Below, piece by piece: positions 1 to 8,585 of a stretch of DNA of 64,000 nt. The stretch spans positions 90,642 to 154,641 of the forward strand of contig NZ_NMUA01000012.1 of assembly GCF_002312805.1 (NCBI RefSeq). The letters run 5' to 3'. This DNA is from Sphingobium sp. D43FB. GTDB lineage: Bacteria; Pseudomonadota; Alphaproteobacteria; Sphingomonadales; Sphingomonadaceae. Numbering within the stretch: the stretch's first letter is position 1; every line of letters starts with the position of its first letter. Under the pieces are notes generated by a model. The model ran no database searches. It saw nothing but the letters and a program-made list of their open reading frames with translations, and was not told where the DNA came from. The translations under genes and the position numbers were made by a program.

Positions 1-185
1 ATACTCTTCGACACCCAGGCCGGATCGACCGCGTCGAACAGCGCGTGAAAGCCAAGCGCAATACCCACCGATGCCATGCCGGTACGAATCCAGCTGGCGA
101 AGCTGCGTTCATGCGCCAGCAGCGTGCGGTCTTCGGCGAAGTCGGTGCGGTCCTGCGCCAGATCGCCACGATCAGACGCGCTCAT
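1..185 (-). CDS. DUF202 (YidH-like) membrane protein, partial
   Basis: Only the first 61 codons are inside the window; the rest runs off the left edge. The reading frame starts at an ATG whose last bases overlap the stop of the upstream DUF421 gene (ATGA junction), so the two are translationally coupled. The visible protein has the typical DUF202 opening: an acidic N-terminus, the motif FAEDRTLLAHERSFASWIRT, then the beginning of a hydrophobic segment (GMASVGIALGFHALF). DUF202 proteins are small inner-membrane proteins of unknown function. The family call rests on the motif; the C-terminal membrane helices cannot be seen here. Confidence 0.75.
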   Translation of the reverse strand, partial: MSASDRGDLAQDRTDFAEDRTLLAHERSFASWIRTGMASVGIALGFHALFDAVDPAWVSKS

Positions 186-697
186 GTGGCGACGCCCTTG
201 ACCATCGGAATTGCCGATCGCGAACCGACCTTTTCCCTGGACACGACACTGAAGCTGCCGTCGGTTTCCAGAATGACGGCAGCCACCAGATCAAGGCCAC
301 CAAAGCCAGCCGCCCGGACGGCCGAGAGCAATTCGTCCTGCGTCACCCGCTCCTGCCGCAGGGCGGCCTCATCGGGCACGCCATTGTGCAGCAAGGCTCT
401 TGGCTCGGATTTGGCGAGATTTTCGATCCAAGGAAAGCCCACGGACAAGGCGGCGATCAGATATTGCAGGCCCACCAGGAGGAGGAAGGCGACGACGCCT
501 TCGACCAAGGCAACATCCTTGGACAGCAGGATCGTCGCCAATGTCGATCCTAGCGCAACCGTGACGACCAGATCGAAAGCATTCATCTTTGCCAGCGTGC
601 GTTTGCCGCTGATACGCAAAGTCGTGACCAGCGCCAGATAGGCAGCCGCGCCAAGCGCCACGACGCGCAGCAATTCGGGCCAGCTATCAAATATCAT
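182..697 (-). CDS. DUF421 (YetF/YcaP-type) membrane protein
   Basis: A 171-residue protein with hydrophobic N-terminal segments (about residues 9-27, 45-60 and 65-85) followed by a soluble C-terminal domain with the DUF421 pattern: LLHNGVPDEAALRQERVTQD, then a short beta-rich end. I chose the ATG at 697 because an AAGGAG ribosome binding site lies just upstream and the protein then begins directly with the first membrane region; a longer open frame upstream has no such signal. It overlaps the DUF202 gene by 4 bp, so the two probably form one membrane operon. Function in this family is poorly defined; membrane location is the only firm inference. Confidence 0.85.
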   Translation of the reverse strand: MIFDSWPELLRVVALGAAAYLALVTTLRISGKRTLAKMNAFDLVVTVALGSTLATILLSKDVALVEGVVAFLLLVGLQYLIAALSVGFPWIENLAKSEPRALLHNGVPDEAALRQERVTQDELLSAVRAAGFGGLDLVAAVILETDGSFSVVSREKVGSRSAIPMVKGVAT

Positions 698-811
698 ATT
701 CTGCTCCTTGCAGGTCGCCAAGCGCTTGTCCCGAAACCAACAAGTCGCCAAGCCTGTCGTTCCATTTAAGCAGAAAAGGCAACGCTTCGGCGCGCCGACC
801 GTTACGCAACG

Positions 812-2110
812 ATGCTCCATTTCTCCGCGCCCGAACCCTATATCCTCTGGTTAACTGGCGCGGGGGTGTTGATTGCCCTGGTCGCCTGGCTGCCGCTGGC
901 GTTGAAAAAGTTGCCGCTGTCGTTGCCGATCATCTGCATCGGGATCGGTGCGGCCGTTTTTTCCATTCCCGCCGTTACGCTGCGGCCGATGCCGCTGGAT
1001 TATCCCGACATTACCGAACGGTTTACGGAGTTCGTCGTCATCATCGCACTGATGGGCGCGGGGTTGAAGCTGGATCGGTCGTTCAGCTGGCGGCGCTGGG
1101 GGGTGACCTGGCGGTTGCTGATCGTCACCATGCCGATCAGCATCGTGGCGATCACCGCGATCGGCGGGTGGGGACTGGGCCTGCCCTGGGTCGCGGCGCT
1201 TCTGCTGGGCGCGAGCCTGGCGCCGACCGATCCCGTGCTGGCCGCCGATGTGCAGGTGGGGCCGCCCAAGACGGGCGAGGAAGATGAGGTGCGGTTTGGC
1301 CTGACGTCCGAAGCGGGGCTGAATGACGGGCTGGCCTTTCCCTTCGTCAATCTGGCGCTGGCGCTGGGACTGGCGGCGTCGGTCGGTGAGCCATGGGCGC
1401 AGAAATGGGTGCTGGAAAGTGTGTTATGGGAGATTGGCGGCGGTGTCGCGGGCGGCTGGGTGATCGGCAAGGTCTTCGGCTGGCTAACCTACCATGTTCC
1501 GGCGGAAACGAAATTGTCGAAGACGGGCGATGGCCTGATCGCCATTGCCGCCACTTTCGTCTCTTATGGGCTGACCGAAATCATCAACGTCTATGGCTTT
1601 CTGGCCGTCTTCGTCACGGCATTGACGCTGCGCCGGTCGCATCATGACCATGATTTCAACCATGCCATGCATAATATCACCGAGCAGATCGAGCGGTTGG
1701 CGATGATGGTGGTGCTGATCCTGCTGGGCGGCGCGCTCGCCAACGGGTTGCTGAGCGCATTGCGATGGACGGATGTGGCGGCGGCCTTGGCCATCATCCT
1801 GATCGTTCGGCCGCTGGCGGGTCTGCTGGCGATGATCGGGTTCCGCGCGGCATGGCCGGAAAAGCTGACGCTGGCCTTTTTCGGCATTCGCGGCGTCGGG
1901 TCATTCTATTATCTGGCCTATGGGCTCAATCACATGCCGTTGGAGACGGGCGAGCGGCTATGGGCGATCGTCGGGCTGGTCGCTGTGCTGTCGATCCTGC
2001 TGCATGGGCTGACCGTGACACCGGCGATGCGACTGCTCGACCGGATGCATGGACGCGATCCCGACAAGCTCAGCCCAGACCCGGACGCGACGCCAGGCGG
2101 GGCGCACTAA
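812..2110 (+). CDS. Cation/proton antiporter, CPA1 (NhaP-type)
   Basis: A 432-residue integral membrane protein with 11-12 hydrophobic segments. The conserved CPA core is visible: LLLGASLAPTDPVLAADVQ around residues 131-149 and the SEAGLNDGLAFPFVNLAL stretch around 169-186, whose Asn-Asp pair corresponds to the ion-binding ND motif of CPA1 exchangers. A late helix carries FFGIRGVGSFYYLAYG, also typical. It would exchange Na+ or K+ for H+ across the inner membrane. The gene is divergent from the DUF421 gene with about 114 bp between the starts, and its ribosome binding site is weak. Ion specificity cannot be read from the sequence. Confidence 0.9.
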   Translation: MLHFSAPEPYILWLTGAGVLIALVAWLPLALKKLPLSLPIICIGIGAAVFSIPAVTLRPMPLDYPDITERFTEFVVIIALMGAGLKLDRSFSWRRWGVTWRLLIVTMPISIVAITAIGGWGLGLPWVAALLLGASLAPTDPVLAADVQVGPPKTGEEDEVRFGLTSEAGLNDGLAFPFVNLALALGLAASVGEPWAQKWVLESVLWEIGGGVAGGWVIGKVFGWLTYHVPAETKLSKTGDGLIAIAATFVSYGLTEIINVYGFLAVFVTALTLRRSHHDHDFNHAMHNITEQIERLAMMVVLILLGGALANGLLSALRWTDVAAALAIILIVRPLAGLLAMIGFRAAWPEKLTLAFFGIRGVGSFYYLAYGLNHMPLETGERLWAIVGLVAVLSILLHGLTVTPAMRLLDRMHGRDPDKLSPDPDATPGGAH

Positions 2111-2267
2111 TCTGTATCAGTCCGATTCCCGTGCGACGGGTGCGACCAATTTTGAGGTCGAGACGTTATCGCAGCCGAAACAAACGGAGAGTCGAGCGGT
2201 TGAAAGCGCGTCGCCCCAGTCGGGAGCGCCTGCTCCGCCCGACGCAGACAATGAAACGGAATGCAGC

Positions 2268-2954
2268 ATGTTTCCTTGGACCCATAAGTCCCAAGTCCAA
2301 CTCGAAGCCGAGTTGCAGGATCATATCGTGGCGCCGGCTTTCCCCTGCGTCGGCGCGAAGGCCGCACTGGCGCGGGGCAATCTCGTGACGCTGGCGTGCA
2401 ATCGCATCGACAGCGCATGGGACGATCTGCGCGTGCATGATGCGCTGCTGGGCTTTACCAGCGCGTATAAGGACCAGCCGGGGCTGTTCCGCAGCTTTGC
2501 GGCGGTGTTCGAAGGGCCGGAGGATTTGTCGGAGGAAGCGTTCGAGCATGCCTTGTGGGACCGGGTGCAATCGCTGAGCGACAAGGATGCGTGGCGGGGC
2601 CAGGATTATGACGATCGGGTCAGCGCCGATCCGACCAATCCGCATTTTTCGCTGAGTTTCGGGGGCGAGGCCTATTTCATCGTCGGCCTGCATCCGCGCG
2701 CCAGCCGACCGGCGCGCCGGTTCAAATACCCTAGCTTGATCTTCAACCTGCACGACCAGTTCGAGCAACTGCGCGCCGAAGGGAAATATGAGACGATGCG
2801 CGAGAAGATATTGGTGCGCGACGAAGCGCTGGCCGGGTCGCGCAACCCGATGCTGGAGCGGCACGGCGAAAATAGCGAGGCGCGGCAATATTCCGGACGC
2901 GCGGTGGGCGATCAATGGGTTGCGCCGTTCGAATATCGGGGAGAGAAAGCATGA
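2268..2954 (+). CDS. GntA/YqcI-YcgG family heme-type N-hydroxylase
   Basis: A 228-residue protein of the YqcI/YcgG family, whose characterised member GntA is a heme-dependent N-hydroxylase acting on an arginine-derived substrate in guanitoxin biosynthesis. The signatures seen are PAFPCVGAKAAL near residue 22, NPHFSLSFGGEAYFIVGLHP near 121-140 and FNLHDQFEQLRAEGKYE near 155-171. The start is set at MFPW because homology begins there; the open frame extends further upstream into the antiporter gene with no family similarity. It ends in a 4-bp ATGA overlap with the DUF1989 gene, implying joint translation. The rest of a guanitoxin cluster is absent, so the substrate here is unknown; a guanidino or amino compound is an inference. 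Confidence 0.8.
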   Translation: MFPWTHKSQVQLEAELQDHIVAPAFPCVGAKAALARGNLVTLACNRIDSAWDDLRVHDALLGFTSAYKDQPGLFRSFAAVFEGPEDLSEEAFEHALWDRVQSLSDKDAWRGQDYDDRVSADPTNPHFSLSFGGEAYFIVGLHPRASRPARRFKYPSLIFNLHDQFEQLRAEGKYETMREKILVRDEALAGSRNPMLERHGENSEARQYSGRAVGDQWVAPFEYRGEKA

Positions 2955-3565
2955 CCGATGGCTTGCAGGTGATCGCCGAGCGGAGCGGTGCGGCGTTCCG
3001 TTTAACGCGCGGGGCAGTGCTGACGGTGATCGACCCCAAGGGCGAACAGGTGGCGGACCTGTTGGCCTATAGTGCCGCCGATGTGCGGGAGGTCATCTCG
3101 TCCGGGCGGACGCTGGATTATGCCGAGACGATCAGCCTGACCACCGGGCATGCGCTCTATTCCAACCGGTCGCAGGTGATGCTGACTATCATCGCGGATA
3201 CGGTGGGCCGTCATGATTTTCTGCTGACGCCCTGCTCCATCGACACGTTCCACCATTTCTACCCCGACCTGGAGCCGCATCGCGGCTGTTTCGGCAATCT
3301 GGCCGAAGCGCTGGCTCCCTATGGGATCGAGCCGGATGCGATTCCGGTGGCGTTTAATTGCTTCATGAACGTGCCGGTTGCGCCGGACGGCAAGCTGCGC
3401 GTGCTGCCGCCCGTCAGCAAGGCGGGTGATCACATCCAGTTCCGGGCGGAAATGGACCTGATCATTGGCCTCACCGCCTGTTCCGCGCCCGATTCCAATG
3501 GCGGCAGCTTCAAGCCCATCCATTATGCGATTGAAATAGCGGCCGATCAGGCAGCCGTCCTCTGA
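2951..3565 (+). CDS. DUF1989 / urea carboxylase-associated family protein
   Basis: A 204-residue protein of the DUF1989 family. Signatures are the early KGEQVADLLAYSA stretch, the SNRSQVMLTIIADTVGRHDFL-like segment, a TPCSIDTFH motif and FNCFMNVPVAPDGKL near residue 137. Family members accompany urea or guanidine carboxylases; some act as carboxyguanidine deiminase subunits, with Cys and His residues probably in the metal or active site. No carboxylase gene is present here; instead it is coupled by ATGA overlap to a GntA-like hydroxylase. Its 3' end overlaps the convergent uxuB gene by 19 bp. Role inferred as hydrolysis or deimination of a small guanidino/carbamoyl compound, with low certainty about substrate. 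Confidence 0.75.
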   Translation: MTDGLQVIAERSGAAFRLTRGAVLTVIDPKGEQVADLLAYSAADVREVISSGRTLDYAETISLTTGHALYSNRSQVMLTIIADTVGRHDFLLTPCSIDTFHHFYPDLEPHRGCFGNLAEALAPYGIEPDAIPVAFNCFMNVPVAPDGKLRVLPPVSKAGDHIQFRAEMDLIIGLTACSAPDSNGGSFKPIHYAIEIAADQAAVL

Positions 3566-4956
3566 TCCACTTCGGCCTGGAGCAGAGCGTGGCTCTGGTC
3601 GGTGACGGTCCAGCGATCGGCGAACAGTCCCTGTTCGCCGAACAAGGCGGTCACGATGCCGTCGGTTCCCGCCGATTGCCATAGGGCGGCAAGCTGCGCG
3701 GCCATAGGATCATCCACCGGCCGCGCGTCGCCGCGGACGTGGAGCATCCAGGCGGCCAAGGCTTTCAATGTTGCCGGGCAGGCGCGGCCTGCGGCCAGGT
3801 TGATCGCGAGTGGTTCCAGCCAGCGTTGCGGGATTTTCTGCGACCCGTCGATCGCGATCTGGGCGAGGCGGTGCGGCAATGCGGGATTGGCGAAACGCGC
3901 GAGCAATTGCGCGGCATAGGCGTCGATGTCGAGGCCGGGGTCGCTGCCTAGGCTGACGCCCGCTTCGTCGCGCATGAGCCGTTCGATCAGGGGTCGCAGG
4001 GTGGGATCGGCGATCGCCTGATGCACGAAGTCATGGCCCTGCGCGAGACCGAGATAGGCGAGCGCGGAGTGGGCGCCATTGAGCATCCGCAGCTTGGCGG
4101 CTTCATGCTGACGCACATCGGATACCAGTTGCGCGCCGCCGACTTCCCAGCGAGGGCGCGGTCCGGCAAAGCGATCCTCGATCACCCATTGGCGGAAGGG
4201 TTCGGTAATGACGGCGGCGGCATCCTCCAGGCCGATGGTGTCGGCGATCTGCTGGCGGTCGGCATCGGTGACCGCGGGCACGATGCGATCGACCATGGTG
4301 GAGGGGCACGCGCATTCGCGGCGGAACCAGGCGGCGAGGCCGGGATCGACGCGATCGAGATAGGCGTTGAGCAGGCCCGACAGGACCGCGCCATTTTCCG
4401 CGAGATTATCGCAGCTTACGAGCGTCAGGCCCGCAAGGCCGGCCGCGCGTCGACGCCCCAGCCCGGCGGCGAGGAAGCCGTAGATGCTGCTGGGGGTTGC
4501 GCCCTTGACCAGTTCCGGTTCGAGCAGGGACAGGTCAAGCTGGCCAGCCGGTGTGCGGCAATAGCCTTTTTCCGTCACGGTGAAGCTGACGATGTGCGTG
4601 CTGCTGCTGGCCAGCGCCGCGACGACGGCGGCGGGATCGCGCGGCGCGACGATCACGCGCTGCACTGTGCCGATCAGGCGGGTATGCGGGCTGCCACTGC
4701 CGCGTTCCGACACGGTGAACAGGCCGTCCTGCGGCTCCATCTGATCCGCGACATCGCCCGATCGCAGCGATACGCCGGTGATGCCCCAATCGCGGTCGCC
4801 CGCCGCCATGGCATCGTCGGTATAGACCGCCTGATGCGCGCGGTGAAAAGCGCCGATGCCGAAATGGACAATGCCGCAGGCTTGGGCCGCGCGGTCATAG
4901 CCCGGCCGTTCGACGTCGGCGTTCAGTGCGGCGATGGTCTCTTGCGACAATCTCAC
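3547..4956 (-). CDS. uxuB: Fructuronate reductase / mannitol dehydrogenase family
   Basis: A 469-residue long-chain mannitol dehydrogenase family enzyme. The N-terminal Rossmann region carries HFGIGAFHRAHQAVY (about 31-45), the middle has SCDNLAENG (181-189), and the catalytic segment KLRMLNGAHSALAY provides Lys288, Asn293 and His296. Between glucuronate isomerase and the hexuronate regulator, with mannonate dehydratase divergent, it most likely reduces D-fructuronate to D-mannonate with NADH. The start is a GTG overlapping the uxaC stop (GTGA), so translation is coupled. A tagaturonate reductase or mannitol dehydrogenase role is less likely because the next pathway step encoded here acts on mannonate. 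Confidence 0.9.
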   Translation of the reverse strand: MRLSQETIAALNADVERPGYDRAAQACGIVHFGIGAFHRAHQAVYTDDAMAAGDRDWGITGVSLRSGDVADQMEPQDGLFTVSERGSGSPHTRLIGTVQRVIVAPRDPAAVVAALASSSTHIVSFTVTEKGYCRTPAGQLDLSLLEPELVKGATPSSIYGFLAAGLGRRRAAGLAGLTLVSCDNLAENGAVLSGLLNAYLDRVDPGLAAWFRRECACPSTMVDRIVPAVTDADRQQIADTIGLEDAAAVITEPFRQWVIEDRFAGPRPRWEVGGAQLVSDVRQHEAAKLRMLNGAHSALAYLGLAQGHDFVHQAIADPTLRPLIERLMRDEAGVSLGSDPGLDIDAYAAQLLARFANPALPHRLAQIAIDGSQKIPQRWLEPLAINLAAGRACPATLKALAAWMLHVRGDARPVDDPMAAQLAALWQSAGTDGIVTALFGEQGLFADRWTVTDQSHALLQAEVDQRTAA

Positions 4957-6380
4957 AGCTTATACGCCTTCTTGGCCAGCGTGTAGGACAGGTCGACCGC
5001 CAGTTCGGCAGCCTCCCATTCCTCCATGCGATGTTCCGCCACCCATTGGGCGAGGAAACCGCAGTCGATCCGCCGCGCGACATCGTGGCGCGCCGGGATC
5101 GACAGGAAGGCGCGGGTATCGTCGTTGAAGCCGACCGTATTGTAGAAGCCGGCGGTCTCGGTCATCTGGTTGCGGAACCGGCGCATACCTTCGGGACTGT
5201 CATGGAACCACCAGGCCGGACCGAGCTTGAGCGCAGGATAATGGCCCGCGAGCGGCGCGAGTTCGCGCGCATAGCTGGTTTCATCCAGCGTGAAGAGGAT
5301 GATGGTGAGGTTGGCTTCATTGCCATAGCGGCTGAGCAACGGGCGCAGCGCGTGAACATATTCGGTCGCCATCGGAATATCGGCCCCCTTGTCGCGGCCG
5401 AAGCGCGCGAAGAGCGACGCATTATGGTTGCGATAGGCACCGGGATGGATCTGCATCACCATGCCATCCTCGACGCTCATCCCGGCCATGACGGTCAGCA
5501 TATGGGCGCGGAACAGTTCGGCGTCGGCATCGGACACGCTATCGGCGGTCACGCGGGCGAACAGCGCTTGTGCCTCTGCATCCGACAGATCGGCGGTCGC
5601 GGCGGTTGGATGACCGTGATCGGTCGAGGTCGCGCCCATGCTGGCGAAAAAGGCGCGGCGCTGGCGGTGGGCGGCGAGATAGCCCTTATAGTCGAACGCA
5701 TCTTCCCCGGTCAGGTCGGACAGTTTGCGCAGATTGTCGCGAAAGCCGTCAAACTGCGGGTCGATGACGGGATCGGGCCGGTAGGCGGTCAGCACCCTGC
5801 CCTTCCAGCCATCGGCGGTATTATTTTCGGCAAGGATCGCGGCGTGATGGTCGAGATCGTCGAGCGGCGATTCCGTGGTCGTGATCACTTCGATATTGAA
5901 GCGGTCATAAAGCGCGCGCGGGCGGAAGGCCTCGGTCGCCAGCGCCTGCGTAATGGTGTCATAATAAAGGTCGGCGCTGGCCGCTTCGAGCTGGACGGTC
6001 AGGCCGAAGGCTTCGGCGAAAACCCAGTCGAGCCACATGCGCGAGGGCGTGCCGCGGAACAGCGTGTAATTTTCCGCCAATATGCGCCATGCCGCGCGCG
6101 GATCGACAGAGGTGCCCTCGCCGCCTTTGGGCACCAGCCCGATCATGTCGAGCGATATGCCTTGGCTGTAGAGCATCCGAAAGACATAATGGTCGGGCGT
6201 CAGCAACAATTCGCTGGCATTGCCGAAGGGCTGATCCTGCGCGAACCAGCGCGGGTCAGTATGGCCATGGGGACTGATGATCGGCAGGCCCGCGACGGCT
6301 TCATAGAGGCGGCGCGCGATAGGACGGACGGACGGATCGGTCGGGAACAGACGGTCTGGATGCAGGATCAGCGGACGCAT
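4953..6380 (-). CDS. uxaC: Glucuronate isomerase
   Basis: A 475-residue protein of the uronate isomerase family (amidohydrolase-fold TIM barrel). It begins with LFPTDPSVRPIARRLYEAVAGLP and the metal-site motif ISPHGHTDPRWF near residues 35-46; the C-terminal half has the DNTRAFLSIPARHDVARR-type segment as NDDTRAFLSIPARHDVARR. Length matches the family (about 470). It interconverts D-glucuronate and D-fructuronate (also galacturonate/tagaturonate) in the cytoplasm as the first step of the pathway completed by uxuB and manD. It sits 9 bp downstream of the regulator gene and overlaps uxuB by 4 bp, so regulator-uxaC-uxuB is one transcript. Confidence 0.95.
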   Translation of the reverse strand: MRPLILHPDRLFPTDPSVRPIARRLYEAVAGLPIISPHGHTDPRWFAQDQPFGNASELLLTPDHYVFRMLYSQGISLDMIGLVPKGGEGTSVDPRAAWRILAENYTLFRGTPSRMWLDWVFAEAFGLTVQLEAASADLYYDTITQALATEAFRPRALYDRFNIEVITTTESPLDDLDHHAAILAENNTADGWKGRVLTAYRPDPVIDPQFDGFRDNLRKLSDLTGEDAFDYKGYLAAHRQRRAFFASMGATSTDHGHPTAATADLSDAEAQALFARVTADSVSDADAELFRAHMLTVMAGMSVEDGMVMQIHPGAYRNHNASLFARFGRDKGADIPMATEYVHALRPLLSRYGNEANLTIILFTLDETSYARELAPLAGHYPALKLGPAWWFHDSPEGMRRFRNQMTETAGFYNTVGFNDDTRAFLSIPARHDVARRIDCGFLAQWVAEHRMEEWEAAELAVDLSYTLAKKAYKL

Positions 6381-6389
6381 GAACGAAAC

Positions 6390-7175
6390 CTATAGAGTTG
6401 CGGCGCGGGCATAGCGCGCACGGGTGGAAGCGATGGTGCGGCGGGCGTCCTCGATCGCATCTTCCTCGATCGTGAACAGCAGATGATCGATGACCGAGCC
6501 GAGATGCGCGCGCATCGCGGCCCTGGCGGCGGCGGGATCGCGGGCATGGAGAGCATCGCGCACGACGCTATGTTCCGCCACCACGGGCTGGATATTGGCG
6601 GTGCGCGCCTTTTCGAGCAGCAGTGCGCAGTCGGGCGAGGTCGAGCGCAAGCGCCACATTTCCTCTACCTGATTGTGGATCACCGCGTTGCGCGTGGCCG
6701 AAGCTATGAGCAGGTGGAAGGCGCGATCGGCTTCAGTGCTGACGCCGGGGAGGAGATTTTCCTCCGACATTTTCAGGACTAGCCGGTCGAGTTCTTCGAG
6801 TTCGTCGTCGCGGATGTTGACTGCGGCCAGCGCCGCCGCTTCGCCTTCAACCAACAGGCGCGCCTCCATCAGTTCGAAGGCGGTGACGGTAAAGCCCGGC
6901 CGGTCCTGATCACCCGGCAGCGCGCGGACATAGGCACCGGACCCGATCCGCACTTCGATCAACCCCTGGACTTCCAGCGCGATCATCGCCTCGCGCACGG
7001 CCGGACGGCTGACGCCGTGCATGACCGACAGTTCGCGCTCGGCCGGCAGGCGGTCGCCAATCGCATAGCGGCCGGTCGCCAGATCCTCGAACAATCGGCG
7101 TGCCAGCTTCTGATATAGCCGCTCGGTACCGTCCATCGGGACCGATCCACCGGCGCTTTTGCCTGTCTCAATCAT
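6390..7175 (-). CDS. FadR-subfamily GntR regulator of hexuronate genes
   Basis: A 261-residue regulator. A winged helix-turn-helix spans about residues 18-85, including RLPAERELSVMHGVSRPAVREAMIALE, followed by an FCD ligand-binding domain (about 100-235) with the DRAFHLLIA and late His residues that usually bind metal or ligand. UxuR/ExuR belong to the same subfamily and respond to hexuronate intermediates. It is the first gene of the uxaC-uxuB transcript and divergent from manD, a standard autoregulatory arrangement. A candidate operator, GGCCTTACCAA, lies between its start and manD. The start ATG has a GAGGGTAG sequence upstream. The effector (fructuronate or mannonate) is inferred from neighbours. 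Confidence 0.9.
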   Translation of the reverse strand: MIETGKSAGGSVPMDGTERLYQKLARRLFEDLATGRYAIGDRLPAERELSVMHGVSRPAVREAMIALEVQGLIEVRIGSGAYVRALPGDQDRPGFTVTAFELMEARLLVEGEAAALAAVNIRDDELEELDRLVLKMSEENLLPGVSTEADRAFHLLIASATRNAVIHNQVEEMWRLRSTSPDCALLLEKARTANIQPVVAEHSVVRDALHARDPAAARAAMRAHLGSVIDHLLFTIEEDAIEDARRTIASTRARYARAATL

Positions 7176-7198
7176 TTTTCTACCCTCGCCTGAAAATA

Positions 7199-7209
7199 GG
7201 CCTTACCAA
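7199..7209. promoter_or_regulatory. Putative GntR/UxuR-type operator between regulator and manD
   Basis: GGCCTTACCAA here is the exact reverse complement of TTGGTAAGGCC at 12968-12978 upstream of the GH2 gene, and a relative (CTGGTAATGCC) lies upstream of the transporter near 10190. UxuR-type sites contain TTGGTA half-sites. A related GGTAATTGCC lies at 7241-7250. Shared presence at three promoters of one pathway supports a common regulator; this is inference. Confidence 0.5.
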
Positions 7210-7280
7210 TTTTGTTGAAATCGGCAAGAGTGACACTAACGGTAATTGCCAACTATGGCCACTGGTGAGGGAAGTATCTC

Positions 7281-8489
7281 ATGAAAATTCAATCAGCGCG
7301 CGTCATCGTCACCTGTCCGGGGCGTAATTTCGTGACGCTCAAGATCGAAACCGACCAGGGTGTCTATGGCATTGGCGATGCGACGCTCAACGGGCGCGAA
7401 CTGGCGGTCGTCTCCTATCTGGAGGACCATGTCATTCCCTGCCTGATCGGCATGGACCCCCGCCGAATCGAGGATATCTGGCAATATCTGTATCGCGGTG
7501 CCTATTGGCGGCGCGGCCCGGTGACGATGCGCGCGGTGAGCGCGGTCGATACCGCGCTGTGGGACATTAAGGGCAAGATGGCCGGCATGCCGCTCTATGA
7601 CTTGCTGGGTGGCAAGAGCCGGGACGGCATCATGGTCTATGGTCATGCCAATGGCAGCGACATTGAAGAAACGGTCGATGCGGTCGGCCACTATATCGAC
7701 ATGGGCTATAAGGCGATTCGCGCGCAGACGGGCGTGCCGGGCATCAAGGATGCTTATGGCGTCGGCCGCGGCAAGCTATTCTATGAACCGGCCGATGCCG
7801 CGCTGCCGTCGGTCACGGGATGGGATACGCGCAAGGCGCTGAACCATGTGCCCAAACTGTTCGACAAGTTGCGCGCCACCTATGGATTCGATCATCATCT
7901 GCTGCATGATGGGCATCATCGCTATACGCCGCAGGAAGCCGCTAATCTGGGCAAGATGCTGGAGCCTTATCAGCTATTCTGGCTGGAAGATTGCACACCG
8001 GCGGAAAATCAGGAAGCGTTCAAGCTGGTGCGCCAGCATACCGTGACGCCGCTGGCCGTCGGCGAGATTTTTAACACGATCTGGGATTGCAAGGATCTGA
8101 TCCAGAACCAGTTGATCGATTATATCCGCTGCACCGTGGTCGGCGCAGGCGGCGTCACGCATCTGCGCCGGATCGCTGATCTGGCCGCCCTATATCAGGT
8201 GCGGACCGGAAGCCATGGCGCGACCGACCTGTCGCCAGTGACAATGGGCACGGCGCTGCATTTCGACACATGGGTGCCCAATTTCGGCATTCAGGAATAT
8301 ATGCGCCATACGCCAGAAACCGACGCCGTATTCCCGCATGATTACCGGTTCGAGGCGGGCGAAATGTTCGTGGGCGATACGCCGGGCCATGGTGTCGATA
8401 TCGACGAAAAGCTGGCCGCGAAATATCCCTATAAGCCCGCCTATCTTCCGGTAGCGCGCTTGACCGACGGAACCATGTGGAACTGGTAA
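7281..8489 (+). CDS. manD: D-mannonate dehydratase, enolase superfamily
   Basis: A 402-residue mandelate racemase-like enolase superfamily enzyme that dehydrates D-mannonate to 2-keto-3-deoxy-D-gluconate. Metal ligands fall at Asp210 (LLHDGHHR), Glu236 (FWLEDCTP) and Glu262 (AVGEIFN), and acid/base candidates at Arg147, Tyr159, His212 and His312. From memory this numbering and the total length coincide with the characterised Novosphingobium aromaticivorans enzyme. A GAGGGAAG ribosome binding site precedes the ATG. It is divergent from the regulator-uxaC-uxuB transcript and completes the glucuronate to KDG route. A strong hairpin terminator follows. RspA-type paralogues with low activity exist, but the genomic context favours true pathway function. 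Confidence 0.95.
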   Translation: MKIQSARVIVTCPGRNFVTLKIETDQGVYGIGDATLNGRELAVVSYLEDHVIPCLIGMDPRRIEDIWQYLYRGAYWRRGPVTMRAVSAVDTALWDIKGKMAGMPLYDLLGGKSRDGIMVYGHANGSDIEETVDAVGHYIDMGYKAIRAQTGVPGIKDAYGVGRGKLFYEPADAALPSVTGWDTRKALNHVPKLFDKLRATYGFDHHLLHDGHHRYTPQEAANLGKMLEPYQLFWLEDCTPAENQEAFKLVRQHTVTPLAVGEIFNTIWDCKDLIQNQLIDYIRCTVVGAGGVTHLRRIADLAALYQVRTGSHGATDLSPVTMGTALHFDTWVPNFGIQEYMRHTPETDAVFPHDYRFEAGEMFVGDTPGHGVDIDEKLAAKYPYKPAYLPVARLTDGTMWNW

Positions 8490-8527
8490 GGCCGGTCAAT
8501 ATCGTCGGAATATGATCGCATAAGAGA

Positions 8528-8564
8528 AAGGGCGCTGGAATTGGCTTATTCCAGCGCCCTTTTC
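8528..8564. terminator. Bidirectional intrinsic terminator between manD and the transporter
   Basis: A perfect inverted repeat, GGGCGCTGGAA paired with TTCCAGCGCCC around a short loop, is followed by TTTTCTG on the + strand and preceded by an A-rich run that gives CTTTCTC on the - strand. It lies 40 bp after the manD stop and just beyond the stop of the convergent transporter gene, so it can serve both. Confidence 0.85.
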
Positions 8565-8585
8565 TGTGCTTTCGTCGCTTGAGGG

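Noticed and set aside
4926..6395. Long + strand open frame opposite uxaC
   Set aside because: It is the mirror of uxaC, without a ribosome binding site or recognisable motif.
7241..7250. Second GntR half-site GGTAATTGCC near manD
   Set aside because: It differs from the shared motif by an inserted base, so it is mentioned but not listed as its own operator.
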